From positions 434,001-498,000 of the forward strand of contig NZ_CP065691.1 of assembly GCF_016027715.1 (NCBI RefSeq): a DNA stretch of 64,000 bases, written 5' to 3'. Of this stretch, positions 34,490 to 43,244 are shown piece after piece. The notes under the pieces were generated by a model that did not search any database, was not told where the DNA came from, and saw only the letters and a list, made by a program, of their open reading frames with translations. Numbering within the stretch: position 1 is the stretch's first letter; each line of letters opens with the position of its first letter. Position numbers and translations under genes: made by a program. Source of the stretch: Lactococcus garvieae (GTDB taxonomy: Bacteria > Bacillota > Bacilli > Lactobacillales > Streptococcaceae).

Positions 34490-35110
34490 ATGGATATGAT
34501 TCAGACTCTAGCAAAGCTGAAAGCGCTAGTCGACACCTCACTCTACTATACAAAAGATGCTTATGACAAAGAAAGATTAGAGGAGATGAAGACACTTCTT
34601 CTTGACCTGACGCAAGAAACCACAAGCTACTCTATCGAAGAACTTGAACCCTTTTTTAATGAAGAACTAGGATATGTCACACCCAAAGTGGACGTCCGAG
34701 CCATTGTTTTTCATGACAATCAGCTTTTATTAGTAAAAGAAAAAATGGAAGAAAGATGGTCCTTGCCAGGAGGGTGGGCTGATGTGGGTTATTCTGCTTC
34801 AGAAATAGCAAAAAAAGAAGTGAAGGAAGAAAGTGGTTTAGAGGTCACACCAGTGAGCCTTTTTAAGGTTATAGACAAGGCCAAGCACAGTTATCCTCGA
34901 AGTCTGAACTATGTATATAAGATTTTCTTCTATTGTGTCACTGATAATTTTGCAGTAGAAACAGGACTAGAAACATCTGAAGCAAGGTTTTTTACGCGGG
35001 AGGAAATATTGGCATTAGATAATATCTCCTTTGCTCGGAACACTCTAGAGGATCTTCTGGATGCCTTTGAGTACCATAAGCACCCTTTCCCAGGTGCACA
35101 ATTTGACTAA
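34490..35110 (+). CDS. Nudix hydrolase
   Basis: The 206-residue enzyme has a helical N-terminal domain and a Nudix domain from about residue 65. The Nudix box is clear: GGWADVGYSASEIAKKEVKE followed by ESGLEV. It should hydrolyse a nucleoside diphosphate linked to another group; similar two-domain proteins act on ADP-ribose, but the substrate is not proven. An aaggag site precedes the ATG. Confidence 0.9.
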   Translation: MDMIQTLAKLKALVDTSLYYTKDAYDKERLEEMKTLLLDLTQETTSYSIEELEPFFNEELGYVTPKVDVRAIVFHDNQLLLVKEKMEERWSLPGGWADVGYSASEIAKKEVKEESGLEVTPVSLFKVIDKAKHSYPRSLNYVYKIFFYCVTDNFAVETGLETSEARFFTREEILALDNISFARNTLEDLLDAFEYHKHPFPGAQFD

Positions 35111-35145
35111 AAAAGAGTGTTCTAAAATCATCAGAATATCAAATA

Positions 35146-35305
35146 TGTTATAATAGCATTATTCCATGCGGACGATAATAATTGGGCTGTTTAGGATTAT
35201 TGCCCCCTTTGTATAAGCGATTTCTGAAGCCACTACCTTATGGTTTTATCGTTTATCAAAACAAAAAGTAGCGGGCTGTTGGCAGTCCGTATTTTACTTT
35301 CTAAA
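35146..35305 (+). ncRNA. Structured leader or small RNA upstream of rnr
   Basis: TATAAT near 35151 starts a transcript with no ORF. ATGCGGAC at 35166-35173 can pair with GTCCGTAT at 35285-35292. The same 3' bases can instead form the local hairpin GCGGGCTG-TTGG-CAGTCCGT (35271-35290, eight pairs), followed by ATTTTACTTT. GGGCTGTT occurs twice (35184, 35273), so either copy can pair with CAGTCC. AATAAT with ATTATT and AAGCGAT with ATCGTTT give further stems. Mutually exclusive pairings fit an attenuator or riboswitch-like leader; no known riboswitch consensus was matched. Confidence 0.45.
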
Positions 35306-35373
35306 GATGAATAAAAGAAATAAAGATAGTTTAAACTATCATTTAATACAGTAAAAAAGAATATTGGAGAAAT

Positions 35374-37812
35374 ATGAAAATAAAAGAAGTTATTTTGGAT
35401 TACTTAAAAGAACATCCCAGTCGCGCCTATGCAGTAGAAGAACTAGCGATGGAGCTAGACCTCACAAAAGCTGCAGATTTTAAGTTTTTTGTGAAAACTT
35501 TGGCTTCCTTAGAAGGCGAGGGGCTACTGGAGTTTACTAAAAACGGCAAAGTGAAACTATCCGAAGTTAAAGCAGAACTTGTAGGCGTCTTTCGTGCGAA
35601 TGCTAACGGTTTTGGCTTTGTAACAGTAGACTCTGATGAGCCAGATGTCTTTATTCCGAAAGGTAGGACAGCATTTGCTCTTGATGGAGATGAAGTAAAA
35701 GTCGAGCTTAAAACAAATGCTAATCCATTAAAAGGAACAAGTGCCGAAGGGGTAGTTACAGAGGTTCTTAAACGGGCAGTCACACAACTTGTGGGAACTT
35801 TTGTGAAGTTTGATGAAAAAGAACGTAAAGAATTTGACCGTATAGGTTATGTTAAATCACGAAATAAAAAAATTCCTTATCATGTCTTTTTAACAGATAA
35901 AGGTTTGCAACCAGAAGATAAAGCCATCGTCCGTGTAGATATTACCGCTTATCCGGATAAGAAAAATCCTAAAAGTATGCAAGGACTCGCTACAGAAATT
36001 GTTGGTGAAGCAGGTGATAAAGGAATCGATGTCTTAGAAGTTTTAGCTTCATTAGGTATTCGTTCCGAATTTCCAGCAGATGTTCTGGCCCAAGCAGATG
36101 CAGTACCAGAAGAAGTAAATGATAAAGATATTATGGGACGAGTGGATTACCGTAATGAAATTACCTTTACTATTGATGGTGCTGATGCGAAAGACTTGGA
36201 TGATGCGGTGCACATTAAACGTCTAGGAAACGGAAATTTTGAACTCGGTGTGCATATTGCCGATGTCTCACATTATGTGACCGAAAATTCACCTCTCGAT
36301 CGTGAAGCATTTGAACGAGGCACCTCTGTATATGTTGCGGATCGTGTAGTGCCAATGCTTCCTGAACGTTTATCAAATGGTATCTGTTCCCTCAATCCGC
36401 GTGTAAATCGTCTCACGCAGTCTTGTGTAATGGAGATTAATGCCGAAGGAAAAGTACTCCACTCACAAATCGGTCCCTCTATTATCAAAACAACAGAGCG
36501 CATGACCTATGACGATGTCAACTTGATGCTTGATGGTGATCAAGAAGCTCTAACAAAATACGAGGCAATCAAAGAATCAGTAGAAGTAATGTCTGAACTC
36601 CATGAAATCTTAGCTGCCATGCGCCGTCGTCGTGGAGCGATTGACTTTGAAACGATGGAAGCACGAATCATTGTTGATGAAAACGGCTTGCCTATTGAGA
36701 TTCGTAAACGAAGTCGTGGTACTGCCGAGCGCATGATTGAGTCCTTCATGCTTGTTGCAAATGAAACTGTTGCTACAAGTTTTGAAACACGTCATTTGCC
36801 AGGGCTTTATCGTATTCACGAGCATCCTAAAGAAGAAAAAATGACACGTTTCCTTGACTTCGCTGCAACTTTTGGGCTACAAGTGAAAGGAACTTCAACA
36901 GAAGTCAGCCAAAAAGCTTTACAAGAGTTTTTGAAGAAAGTTAAAGGTCAGCCTGGAGAGTTAGTCCTATCAACAATGCTTTTGCGTTCAATGCAACAGG
37001 CGCGTTACTCTGAAGATAATTATGGCCACTTTGGTTTGGCCGCAGAAAACTATACACACTTCACAAGCCCGATTCGTCGATATCCCGACCTCATCGTTCA
37101 TCGCTTAATCCGCGAGATGGCACAACCAAGCCCTAAAACAATTGAATATTGGGCTGAAAAAATCCCCGAAATCGCTCAACAGTCAAGTAACCGTGAACGT
37201 CGTGCAGTGGATGCAGAACGTGAAGTTGAAAAGATGAAAAAAGCTGAATTCATGGAAAAACATGTGGGCGAAGAATTCGAAGGAGTTATTGCCAGTGTCA
37301 CACGTTTTGGTATGTTTATTGAGCTTGAGAATACTATCGAGGGCTTAGTCCATATTTCAACGATAAAAGGCGAATACATGAATTTCCATGAGCGTATGAT
37401 GGCCCTGGTTGGTGAACGGACAGGACTTGTTTTCCGTATCGGACAACCAATCAAAATTCAAGTAACAAAGGCTGATAAAGTAACTGGTGATATTGATTTT
37501 GAATATATTAAAAGTGATCTTGATGTCGTGGAAAGCAATCTGAAGTCCAAAAAGGAAAAGGATTCGCGCCGCCGTCCAAAAGCTAACCGCTCTGATAAAA
37601 AGGATGAGCCTAAGTCTTCGAGACATGGTCAGCATCGTTCCGAAAATTCTAAGGGTAAAAAATACAGCAGTAAGAATAAAGACGAAGAACGTGAGAGCCG
37701 AGGCAAGGGTTCGAATAACAGTTATGATAAAAAATCTAAAAAGAAGAAAAAGCCTTTCTATGCTGCTGCAGCCAAAGGAAAATTTGGTAACTCTAAGAAG
37801 AAGAAAAAGTGA
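35374..37812 (+). CDS. rnr: Ribonuclease R
   Basis: The 812-residue 3'-5' exoribonuclease degrades structured RNA and takes part in RNA quality control and trans-translation. Domains in order are an N-terminal winged helix, cold-shock domains, the RNB catalytic domain with DGADAKDLDDAVHI metal-binding aspartates and the NTSP-like FTSPIRRYPDLIVHR, an S1 domain near residue 635, and a Lys/Arg/Ser-rich tail of about 90 residues. The long basic tail is normal for this clade. The leader upstream may control its synthesis. Confidence 0.96.
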   Translation: MKIKEVILDYLKEHPSRAYAVEELAMELDLTKAADFKFFVKTLASLEGEGLLEFTKNGKVKLSEVKAELVGVFRANANGFGFVTVDSDEPDVFIPKGRTAFALDGDEVKVELKTNANPLKGTSAEGVVTEVLKRAVTQLVGTFVKFDEKERKEFDRIGYVKSRNKKIPYHVFLTDKGLQPEDKAIVRVDITAYPDKKNPKSMQGLATEIVGEAGDKGIDVLEVLASLGIRSEFPADVLAQADAVPEEVNDKDIMGRVDYRNEITFTIDGADAKDLDDAVHIKRLGNGNFELGVHIADVSHYVTENSPLDREAFERGTSVYVADRVVPMLPERLSNGICSLNPRVNRLTQSCVMEINAEGKVLHSQIGPSIIKTTERMTYDDVNLMLDGDQEALTKYEAIKESVEVMSELHEILAAMRRRRGAIDFETMEARIIVDENGLPIEIRKRSRGTAERMIESFMLVANETVATSFETRHLPGLYRIHEHPKEEKMTRFLDFAATFGLQVKGTSTEVSQKALQEFLKKVKGQPGELVLSTMLLRSMQQARYSEDNYGHFGLAAENYTHFTSPIRRYPDLIVHRLIREMAQPSPKTIEYWAEKIPEIAQQSSNRERRAVDAEREVEKMKKAEFMEKHVGEEFEGVIASVTRFGMFIELENTIEGLVHISTIKGEYMNFHERMMALVGERTGLVFRIGQPIKIQVTKADKVTGDIDFEYIKSDLDVVESNLKSKKEKDSRRRPKANRSDKKDEPKSSRHGQHRSENSKGKKYSSKNKDEERESRGKGSNNSYDKKSKKKKKPFYAAAAKGKFGNSKKKKK

Positions 37813-37839
37813 TTTTACTAAATTAATGGAGGGAACTTA

Positions 37840-38421
37840 ATGTCAGATAGTTTGGATTTAAAAAAGACTGCTCTGGTTATGATTGATTTACAAAAGGGGA
37901 TTGTCAATCGTCCTCATCTTGAGCCATACAGTCGAGATGAAATTCTCAAAAAAAATGAGTTGCTTTTAGCAGAACTTAAAAATACGGATGCGCTTATCGT
38001 TTTTGTACATGTGAAAAATTATGGACCAGAAACTTTAAAACCTGTGACCGATGCTGCTCCTATTGCTTCTGGTACGGTGCCACAAGACTTTAGCGATTTT
38101 GTTTCTCCCTTGGCTTATGATGCTGAGATAAAAAATAAAATTCATGTTAAAAAGCATAATTGGGGGGCTTTCTATGGGACGGATCTTGATGTGCAACTGC
38201 GAAGACGTGGGATTGAGAATGTTATCTTAACTGGTATCGCAACAACCATCGGTTGTGATACCACTGCGCGTGAAGCCTATCAACATGGTTATAATGTAAT
38301 TGCTGTTGAAGATGCCATGACTGACTTTAATGCTGACTTGCATACAGGGATTGTCGAAGGTATTTTCAAACGCTTAGGTCGTGTGCGCTCTACAGAAGAA
38401 GTTTTGGAAATGATAAAATAG
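37840..38421 (+). CDS. Isochorismatase-family cysteine hydrolase
   Basis: The 193-residue protein has the family catalytic triad: Asp 16 in VMIDLQKG, Lys at about 104-105 in HVKKHNWGAF, and Cys 139 in TGIATTIGCDTTAREAY. It belongs to the nicotinamidase/isochorismatase superfamily and hydrolyses an amide or ester; the substrate is unknown. It follows rnr by 27 bases with a good gagg site and may be co-transcribed. It occupies the position where smpB often lies in relatives. Confidence 0.88.
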   Translation: MSDSLDLKKTALVMIDLQKGIVNRPHLEPYSRDEILKKNELLLAELKNTDALIVFVHVKNYGPETLKPVTDAAPIASGTVPQDFSDFVSPLAYDAEIKNKIHVKKHNWGAFYGTDLDVQLRRRGIENVILTGIATTIGCDTTAREAYQHGYNVIAVEDAMTDFNADLHTGIVEGIFKRLGRVRSTEEVLEMIK

Positions 38422-38456
38422 AGATGAGCAATTTTCTCTCGCATTATTAACTGGAA

Positions 38457-38488
38457 AACATTAGGAATAATCCTAATGTTTTTTTTAC
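38457..38488 (+). terminator. Terminator after the isochorismatase gene
   Basis: AACATTAGGA pairs perfectly with TCCTAATGTT around ATAA and is followed by eight T. Confidence 0.9.
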
Positions 38489-38497
38489 TCAAAATAC

Positions 38498-38545
38498 TTA
38501 ACTGGTTGACAATCTTATATAAATATTTTATACTTAACCAGTAAA
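38498..38545 (+). promoter_or_regulatory. Zinc-regulated promoter with two AdcR/ZitR-like boxes
   Basis: TTGACA at 38506-38511 and TATACT at 38529-38534 have 17-base spacing. TTAACTGGTTGA at 38498-38509 overlaps the -35 box and TTAACCAGTAAA at 38534-38545 overlaps the end of the -10 box. Both fit the TTAACYRGTTAA pattern bound by zinc-responsive MarR-type repressors AdcR and ZitR. Repression when zinc is plentiful is inferred. No adcR/zitR gene is in the window. Confidence 0.8.
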
Positions 38546-38688
38546 CTAATTTTATTTTATTAAATATAAAATAAAATTCTATAAGGAGGGCACGTAGGAA
38601 AATAATCAAAACGGTTGATGGAGCACAACTAAAGATAAGAATTTACTCAAAATACTGTCTTTAATATAAGGAAAAAAGTTAAAGGGGA

Positions 38689-40263
38689 ATGCAATTGGTT
38701 TTTTTTAATGGGAGAAAGAAAAGTAGAAAGTTTAAACATAAGAAAACAGTAGGAGTTGTACTAGCAGGTCTTGCAGCACTCAGTTTACTCACTGCTTGTC
38801 ACACGTCGAGTACTCAAACCTCATCTCAGGAAGAAGATGAAAAGTTGTCTATTGTTACGAGTTTTTATCCCGTATATGAGTTTACGAAAAATATTGTAGG
38901 AAATGAAGCCGATGTGAAATTATTGGTTCCTGCAGGAACAGAACCACACGATTATGAGCCATCAGCAAAAGATATGAAGATGATTAGTAATTCAGATGTT
39001 TTTGTATATCATAATGAAAACATGGAGACTTGGGTTGACAAGTCTCAAAAATTATGGAAAAAAGATGAGCCAAAAATTATTGAAGGCACAAAAGGTCTGC
39101 TGTTACTTCCTGGATCTGAAGAAGAGGACCATGATCATGGTGGAGAAGATCACCATCATGACTATGACCCTCACACATGGCTCTCGCCCAAGATGGCCAT
39201 AAAAGAAGTTGAAGTTATAGAAAAACAGCTGAAAGCTTTATATCCGCAAAAAGCTAAGACTTTCAGCAATAATGCTACAAAGTACATAAACAGTCTAAAA
39301 AAGTTAGATGAAAAATTCAGCTCTGAGTTAAAAAATGCAAAACAGAAAAGTTTTGTGACACAACATGCTGCATTCCGCTATCTCGCTTTAGATTATGGGT
39401 TAAATCAAATTCCAATATCAGGTCTAAACCCTGACCAAGAGCCGTCTGCCGCACGGTTAGCTGAGCTAAAAAAATATGTTGAACAAAATGATATTCACTA
39501 TATTTACTTCGAAAATAACGCGAATAATAAGTTCGCCAAAACTTTAGCCACTGAAGCCAAAGTGCAAATGGCTGTCTTAAACCCTTTAGAAAGTCTGACA
39601 AGTAAGCAAATCGATGAAGGAGAAAATTATATCTCGGTGATGGAGGAAAATCTGAAATCACTTAAGAAATCAACTTCAATCAAAGGAAAAGATATCCAAT
39701 CAGAGGCCCCATCAGAAACTACACAAAATATAGCAAACGGCTATTTTTCTGATGATGCTGTCAAAGATCGGTCATTATCTGACTACACAGGAGAGTGGCA
39801 ATCCGTTTATCCCTTATTACAAAAAGGGAGCTTGGATCAAGTATTTGATTATAAATCAAAAATACAAAAAGATAAAACCGCCTCTGAGTATAAGAAATAC
39901 TACGAAAATGGTTATAAAAGTGACGTCAGCAATATTTCGATAAATAGTGATACGATAACTTTTACGAAAAATGATGTAGAGTATACATATAAATATAAGT
40001 ATGCAGGTTATAAAATTTTAAACTATGAAAAAGGAAACCGGGGTGTAAGGTATCTTTTCGAGACAGAGGATAAAGACGCTGGTGAATTCAAGTACGTCCA
40101 GTTTAGTGATCATAATATCTCACCTGAGAAGACCGCTCATTTTCATATCTTTCATGGGGGAGAGAGCCAGGAGAAGGTTCTCGAAGAGCTGGAAAATTGG
40201 CCAACATACTATCCAGAAAGTTTATCTCCTCAAGAAGTAGCACAAGAGATGCTGGCACATTAA
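38689..40263 (+). CDS. adcA: Zinc-binding lipoprotein AdcA with fused ZinT domain
   Basis: The 524-residue protein captures zinc for an Adc/Zit ABC importer. A lipobox LTAC follows the signal region. The N-terminal ZnuA-like domain (about residues 50-325) has zinc-binding His residues and a His-rich loop (HDHGGEDHHHDYDPH). The C-terminal ZinT-like domain (about 340-524) starts with DRSLSDYTGEWQSVYPLL and contains HFHIFHG. The ATG is very close to aaagggg; TTG 38695 has better spacing and may be the true start. The permease and ATPase genes are not here, so this is an orphan binding protein. Confidence 0.92.
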   Translation: MQLVFFNGRKKSRKFKHKKTVGVVLAGLAALSLLTACHTSSTQTSSQEEDEKLSIVTSFYPVYEFTKNIVGNEADVKLLVPAGTEPHDYEPSAKDMKMISNSDVFVYHNENMETWVDKSQKLWKKDEPKIIEGTKGLLLLPGSEEEDHDHGGEDHHHDYDPHTWLSPKMAIKEVEVIEKQLKALYPQKAKTFSNNATKYINSLKKLDEKFSSELKNAKQKSFVTQHAAFRYLALDYGLNQIPISGLNPDQEPSAARLAELKKYVEQNDIHYIYFENNANNKFAKTLATEAKVQMAVLNPLESLTSKQIDEGENYISVMEENLKSLKKSTSIKGKDIQSEAPSETTQNIANGYFSDDAVKDRSLSDYTGEWQSVYPLLQKGSLDQVFDYKSKIQKDKTASEYKKYYENGYKSDVSNISINSDTITFTKNDVEYTYKYKYAGYKILNYEKGNRGVRYLFETEDKDAGEFKYVQFSDHNISPEKTAHFHIFHGGESQEKVLEELENWPTYYPESLSPQEVAQEMLAH

Positions 40264-40280
40264 GACAATTATAGATAGTA

Positions 40281-40318
40281 AAAAAAGCCATTAGATCAAA
40301 TCTAAGGCTTTATTTTTT
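40281..40318. terminator. Bidirectional terminator after adcA
   Basis: AAGCC-A-TTAGAT pairs with ATCTAA-GGCTT around CAA with one bulge; A and T tracts flank it. It serves adcA and the convergent lipoprotein gene. Confidence 0.75.
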
Positions 40319-40334
40319 ATGCGATGTGATTCAA

Positions 40335-40874
40335 TTATTTTTGAATGAAATAATAGGATGATGCTTCGCCTGAGGCGAGTAAAGCATTTGCTTTATCTTG
40401 AAGTTCTTTATAAGATGATGAAACTGTCGATTCATGTTTATTGCCAGCCTTATCAATGTAAACCAATACCCAAGCATGACCACTTGTATCTGTTTCTGCG
40501 TTAGGTTGACTAGCATTCGGACCAGTTTGTGGGCTATGTCCACCAGCTCCGTTGTTTTCTACAGGATTATTAGAGTTATCAACCCAACCAGGATCTGAAC
40601 TCTCAGTGGTGCTTGATGCAGGTGTTTGCTCAGAAGCAGCTGTTGATGAGTCAGATGAAGCTGTTGAGTCAGTTGAAGTTGAAGTTGCTGAACTCTCAGA
40701 TGTTTCTGTTTCTGAATTACTAGTTTTGGCTTCATCTGATGAAGAACTTTGAACAGAGCTAGAAGTTTCAGTTGTTGTATCTTTCTTTGCATTGGCATTA
40801 TTGCCACAGGCTGTAAGAAGTAAGGCAGCTGCAAATGAAGCAACTACTAGTAATGATAATTTAAATTTTTTCAT
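40335..40874 (-). CDS. Ser/Thr-rich lipoprotein
   Basis: The 179-residue protein has a signal peptide with lipobox LTAC (Cys 23), a linker of about 75 residues made mainly of Ser, Thr, Glu and Asp, and a C-terminal domain of about 55 residues containing GHAWVLVYIDKAGNKHES. The layout suggests a small domain held away from the membrane on a flexible stalk. The function is unknown. An aaggag site precedes the start. Confidence 0.8.
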   Translation of the reverse strand: MKKFKLSLLVVASFAAALLLTACGNNANAKKDTTTETSSSVQSSSSDEAKTSNSETETSESSATSTSTDSTASSDSSTAASEQTPASSTTESSDPGWVDNSNNPVENNGAGGHSPQTGPNASQPNAETDTSGHAWVLVYIDKAGNKHESTVSSSYKELQDKANALLASGEASSYYFIQK

Positions 40875-41088
40875 AGTTTAAGACTCCTTTAATATTCCTT
40901 TGTTATTTACAGTATAACATATTGTAAGTTAAAAACTTAGTCACTTATTTCTAAAATGTAATTTTGAAAGACTTTTGAGCAGTTTGAAAGTTTTAAGTTA
41001 AAAAGTTTGTAAGCATTTTTTAAATTTGTTAGAATATATTATAGAGAAACAAATAAAATAATAATATATTAATAGAAAGAGGTGCTTT

Positions 41089-41331
41089 ATGATTTGGTCA
41101 TTAATCGTTGGTGCAATTATTGGTGTGATTGCTGGAGCAATCACGAGCAAAGGTAAATCTATGGGATGGATTGCAAACATCTTAGCAGGTCTCGTAGGGT
41201 CAGCAGTTGGTCAAGCATTGCTCGGCTCATGGGGTCCTAGCTTAGCTGGGATGGCGCTTATCCCTTCTATAATTGGTGCGGTAATCGTGGTAGCTGTTGT
41301 ATCTTTCTTCCTTAGCAGAATGCACGATTAA
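41089..41331 (+). CDS. GlsB/YeaQ/YmgE family stress-response membrane protein
   Basis: The 80-residue protein has three glycine-rich membrane helices and the family pattern IIGVIAGAITSKGKSMGWIANILAG. These small proteins are linked to general stress, and in enterococci GlsB lies with Gls24. Here it is monocistronic with an aaagagg site. The mechanism is unknown. Confidence 0.88.
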   Translation: MIWSLIVGAIIGVIAGAITSKGKSMGWIANILAGLVGSAVGQALLGSWGPSLAGMALIPSIIGAVIVVAVVSFFLSRMHD

Positions 41332-41360
41332 CAATTAGGAATCTTCTATTATTTCAATAT

Positions 41361-41390
41361 AAAAAACAAGGATGAACCTTGTTTTTTATT
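41361..41390 (+). terminator. Terminator after the GlsB-like gene
   Basis: AAAAAACAAGG pairs perfectly with CCTTGTTTTTT around ATGAA. Confidence 0.9.
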
Positions 41391-41453
41391 TTATCTTAAA
41401 TGACTAAACAGAGTTGAAAATGTAGTAAATACTGGTATAAAGAGGGAAGAAGT

Positions 41454-42170
41454 ATGATATATAAAACAGTTTTAATCGTTCTACTTGCGTATTTTATATG
41501 CTGGTTTATCATTGCTAGTCACAAGAAAAACTATGGACTCGTTAATATAGCATGGGGAGGAGGTTTTGTCCTTACAGCCTGCCTAAGCTTCTTCCTTAAT
41601 GCACAAATTACCATGCAAAACAGAGCTATTTTAGTACTTGTTGCACTTTGGGGTGTCCGCTTATTTGTACACTTGGCAAAGCAAGATTGGGATAAACCTG
41701 AGGAATTTCCCTATAAAAGCATACACAAGAGATGGGGAATTAAGTTTCCAAAGACTAAAGCCTTCTTTACTCTTTTTATGGTGAGATACTTCTTAGTAAT
41801 CATCATCAGTTTACCGATTATACAAAGTAACTATCGCCCTGCGCCCCAAATTTTTTGGTGGCAACTGATTGGGGTATTAATATGGATAACTGGTTTTTTC
41901 TTTGAAGTTATCGGAGACAGGCAACTAAAAAGCTTCAAACGCATTCCTGAAAACAAAGGAAAATTGCTGACTACAGGTTTATGGTCCTTGACATGTCATC
42001 CTAAATATTTTGGAGAGGCAATATGCTGGTGGGGGATTTTTCTCATCAGCGTCACTCGGTGGGCAGATATTTGGTTAATTATTAGCCCTATATTCGTCAC
42101 TTTTTTACTCTTGTTTGTCTCAGGTGTGCCGCCTATGGAGCAAAAGTATAGGAAAAGTAAGGATTTCTAG
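41454..42170 (+). CDS. DUF1295 membrane protein (steroid reductase-like fold)
   Basis: The 238-residue protein has six or so membrane helices. The conserved C-terminal part includes [22 protein letters not shown] and a [16 protein letters not shown] end, matching the DUF1295/isoprenylcysteine methyltransferase-like superfamily. Members use NAD(P)H or S-adenosylmethionine on lipid-like substrates; the reaction here is unknown. The gene stands alone. Confidence 0.82.
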   Translation: MIYKTVLIVLLAYFICWFIIASHKKNYGLVNIAWGGGFVLTACLSFFLNAQITMQNRAILVLVALWGVRLFVHLAKQDWDKPEEFPYKSIHKRWGIKFPKTKAFFTLFMVRYFLVIIISLPIIQSNYRPAPQIFWWQLIGVLIWITGFFFEVIGDRQLKSFKRIPENKGKLLTTGLWSLTCHPKYFGEAICWWGIFLISVTRWADIWLIISPIFVTFLLLFVSGVPPMEQKYRKSKDF

Positions 42171-42281
42171 ATGTATGTTACAGATACTTCAAAGTTTATT
42201 TCTTTTATTGGAAGGAAAGGTTTATAGGTAGAAGACATTCTCAATTTTACCAAGATATTCTTATACACTTTACTCATATAA

Positions 42282-42313
42282 AAACCCCCAAGAATTATAG
42301 TTCTTGGGGGTTT
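42282..42313. terminator. Bidirectional terminator
   Basis: AAACCCCCAAGAA pairs perfectly (13 bases) with TTCTTGGGGGTTT around six bases. It ends the LacI gene and probably the DUF1295 gene on the other side. Confidence 0.85.
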
Positions 42314-42320
42314 AAGCTGT

Positions 42321-43244
42321 CTAACGTTCAAGGATAAACTCAGAGTTGATGGAGGACTGCTCTATTGTTTGAGAAAGAGCCTGTTCAAAGGCCATACGGC
42401 CAACTTTTCGACAATGATTGTCCACAGTAGGTAGTTTAAGGAGCTGTCCTGAAAGCAGTCGCTCTTGTCCTACAATGATAGGCTTGGAGAGCTTCTGCTC
42501 ATCAAACCAACGCCAAACATTTGCAGCAATCTCGTCCGAGTTGGCAAAGATTCCATCAAACTGTGTCAGTTCTGGTGACAGCTGATAAGCATCTTCTGGG
42601 GAGATTAACCCCGACTTTATCTGTTCGGAGTTAGCATCTCGTTTGTAAACATCTCTATATGCTTGCAAAGTCGTTGATATAGTGGGGCTTTTGCCCCGTG
42701 ACAAAAGAAAGCCGATATTTGTGCACCCTTGTGCTTTAAGCCATTGGAAAGCTTCACGGTAGGCCGGAATACGGTTAGCATATGTCGCGGGAATGTTTCT
42801 GTTATTTGGTCGATGACAGAGCACGATAGGTCCATACTTCTGATATTTTAGAATCGTTTCTTCGGAAACTTGGCGAGAAGTGAAGATGATAGCTTCAAAG
42901 GCTTTTTTACGTAGTTTTTCTAAGTACTGAATCTCGAGTTCTTCATTATAGTTTGAAGGCAAAATAATAATTTTATATCCTGTTTCAAAACTTTTTTCTA
43001 AAATACCTTCGAGAATCTTACTGAAAAAAGGAGCTTTAATATAAGGGAGCACCACACCGATATTCCGGGTCGCACCATGTGCCAGCTCTTGTGCTATCGC
43101 ATTTGTCGCATAATCTAAATCGGCTGCAGTTTTTAAGATTTCTTCACATGCTTTTTTTGAAGCATAGCCATTACCAGAAAGAACTCGAGAAACGGTCGCT
43201 TTTGAGTATCCGGTAAGTTTGGCAATATCAGAAAGAGAGGTCAT
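42321..43244 (-). CDS. LacI family transcriptional regulator
   Basis: The 307-residue protein has an N-terminal helix-turn-helix and hinge (SDIAKLTGYSKATVSRVLSG) and a periplasmic-binding-like sensor domain. It binds DNA as a dimer and responds to a sugar or related ligand. It overlaps the HAD phosphatase gene by four bases, so they are coupled, which suggests the ligand or target is linked to a phosphosugar. It probably binds the CGCG-centred palindrome upstream of the pair. Confidence 0.92.
   Translation of the reverse strand: MTSLSDIAKLTGYSKATVSRVLSGNGYASKKACEEILKTAADLDYATNAIAQELAHGATRNIGVVLPYIKAPFFSKILEGILEKSFETGYKIIILPSNYNEELEIQYLEKLRKKAFEAIIFTSRQVSEETILKYQKYGPIVLCHRPNNRNIPATYANRIPAYREAFQWLKAQGCTNIGFLLSRGKSPTISTTLQAYRDVYKRDANSEQIKSGLISPEDAYQLSPELTQFDGIFANSDEIAANVWRWFDEQKLSKPIIVGQERLLSGQLLKLPTVDNHCRKVGRMAFEQALSQTIEQSSINSEFILER

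Noticed and set aside
35146-35305. T-box or a known riboswitch upstream of rnr
   Set aside because: No T-box AGGGTGG-type core or recognised riboswitch consensus was found, and the downstream gene is not a synthetase or biosynthetic gene.
40552-40752. Plus-strand acidic ORF within the Ser/Thr-rich lipoprotein gene
   Set aside because: Repetitive codon composition of the lipoprotein linker keeps the opposite frame open; there is no ribosome binding site.
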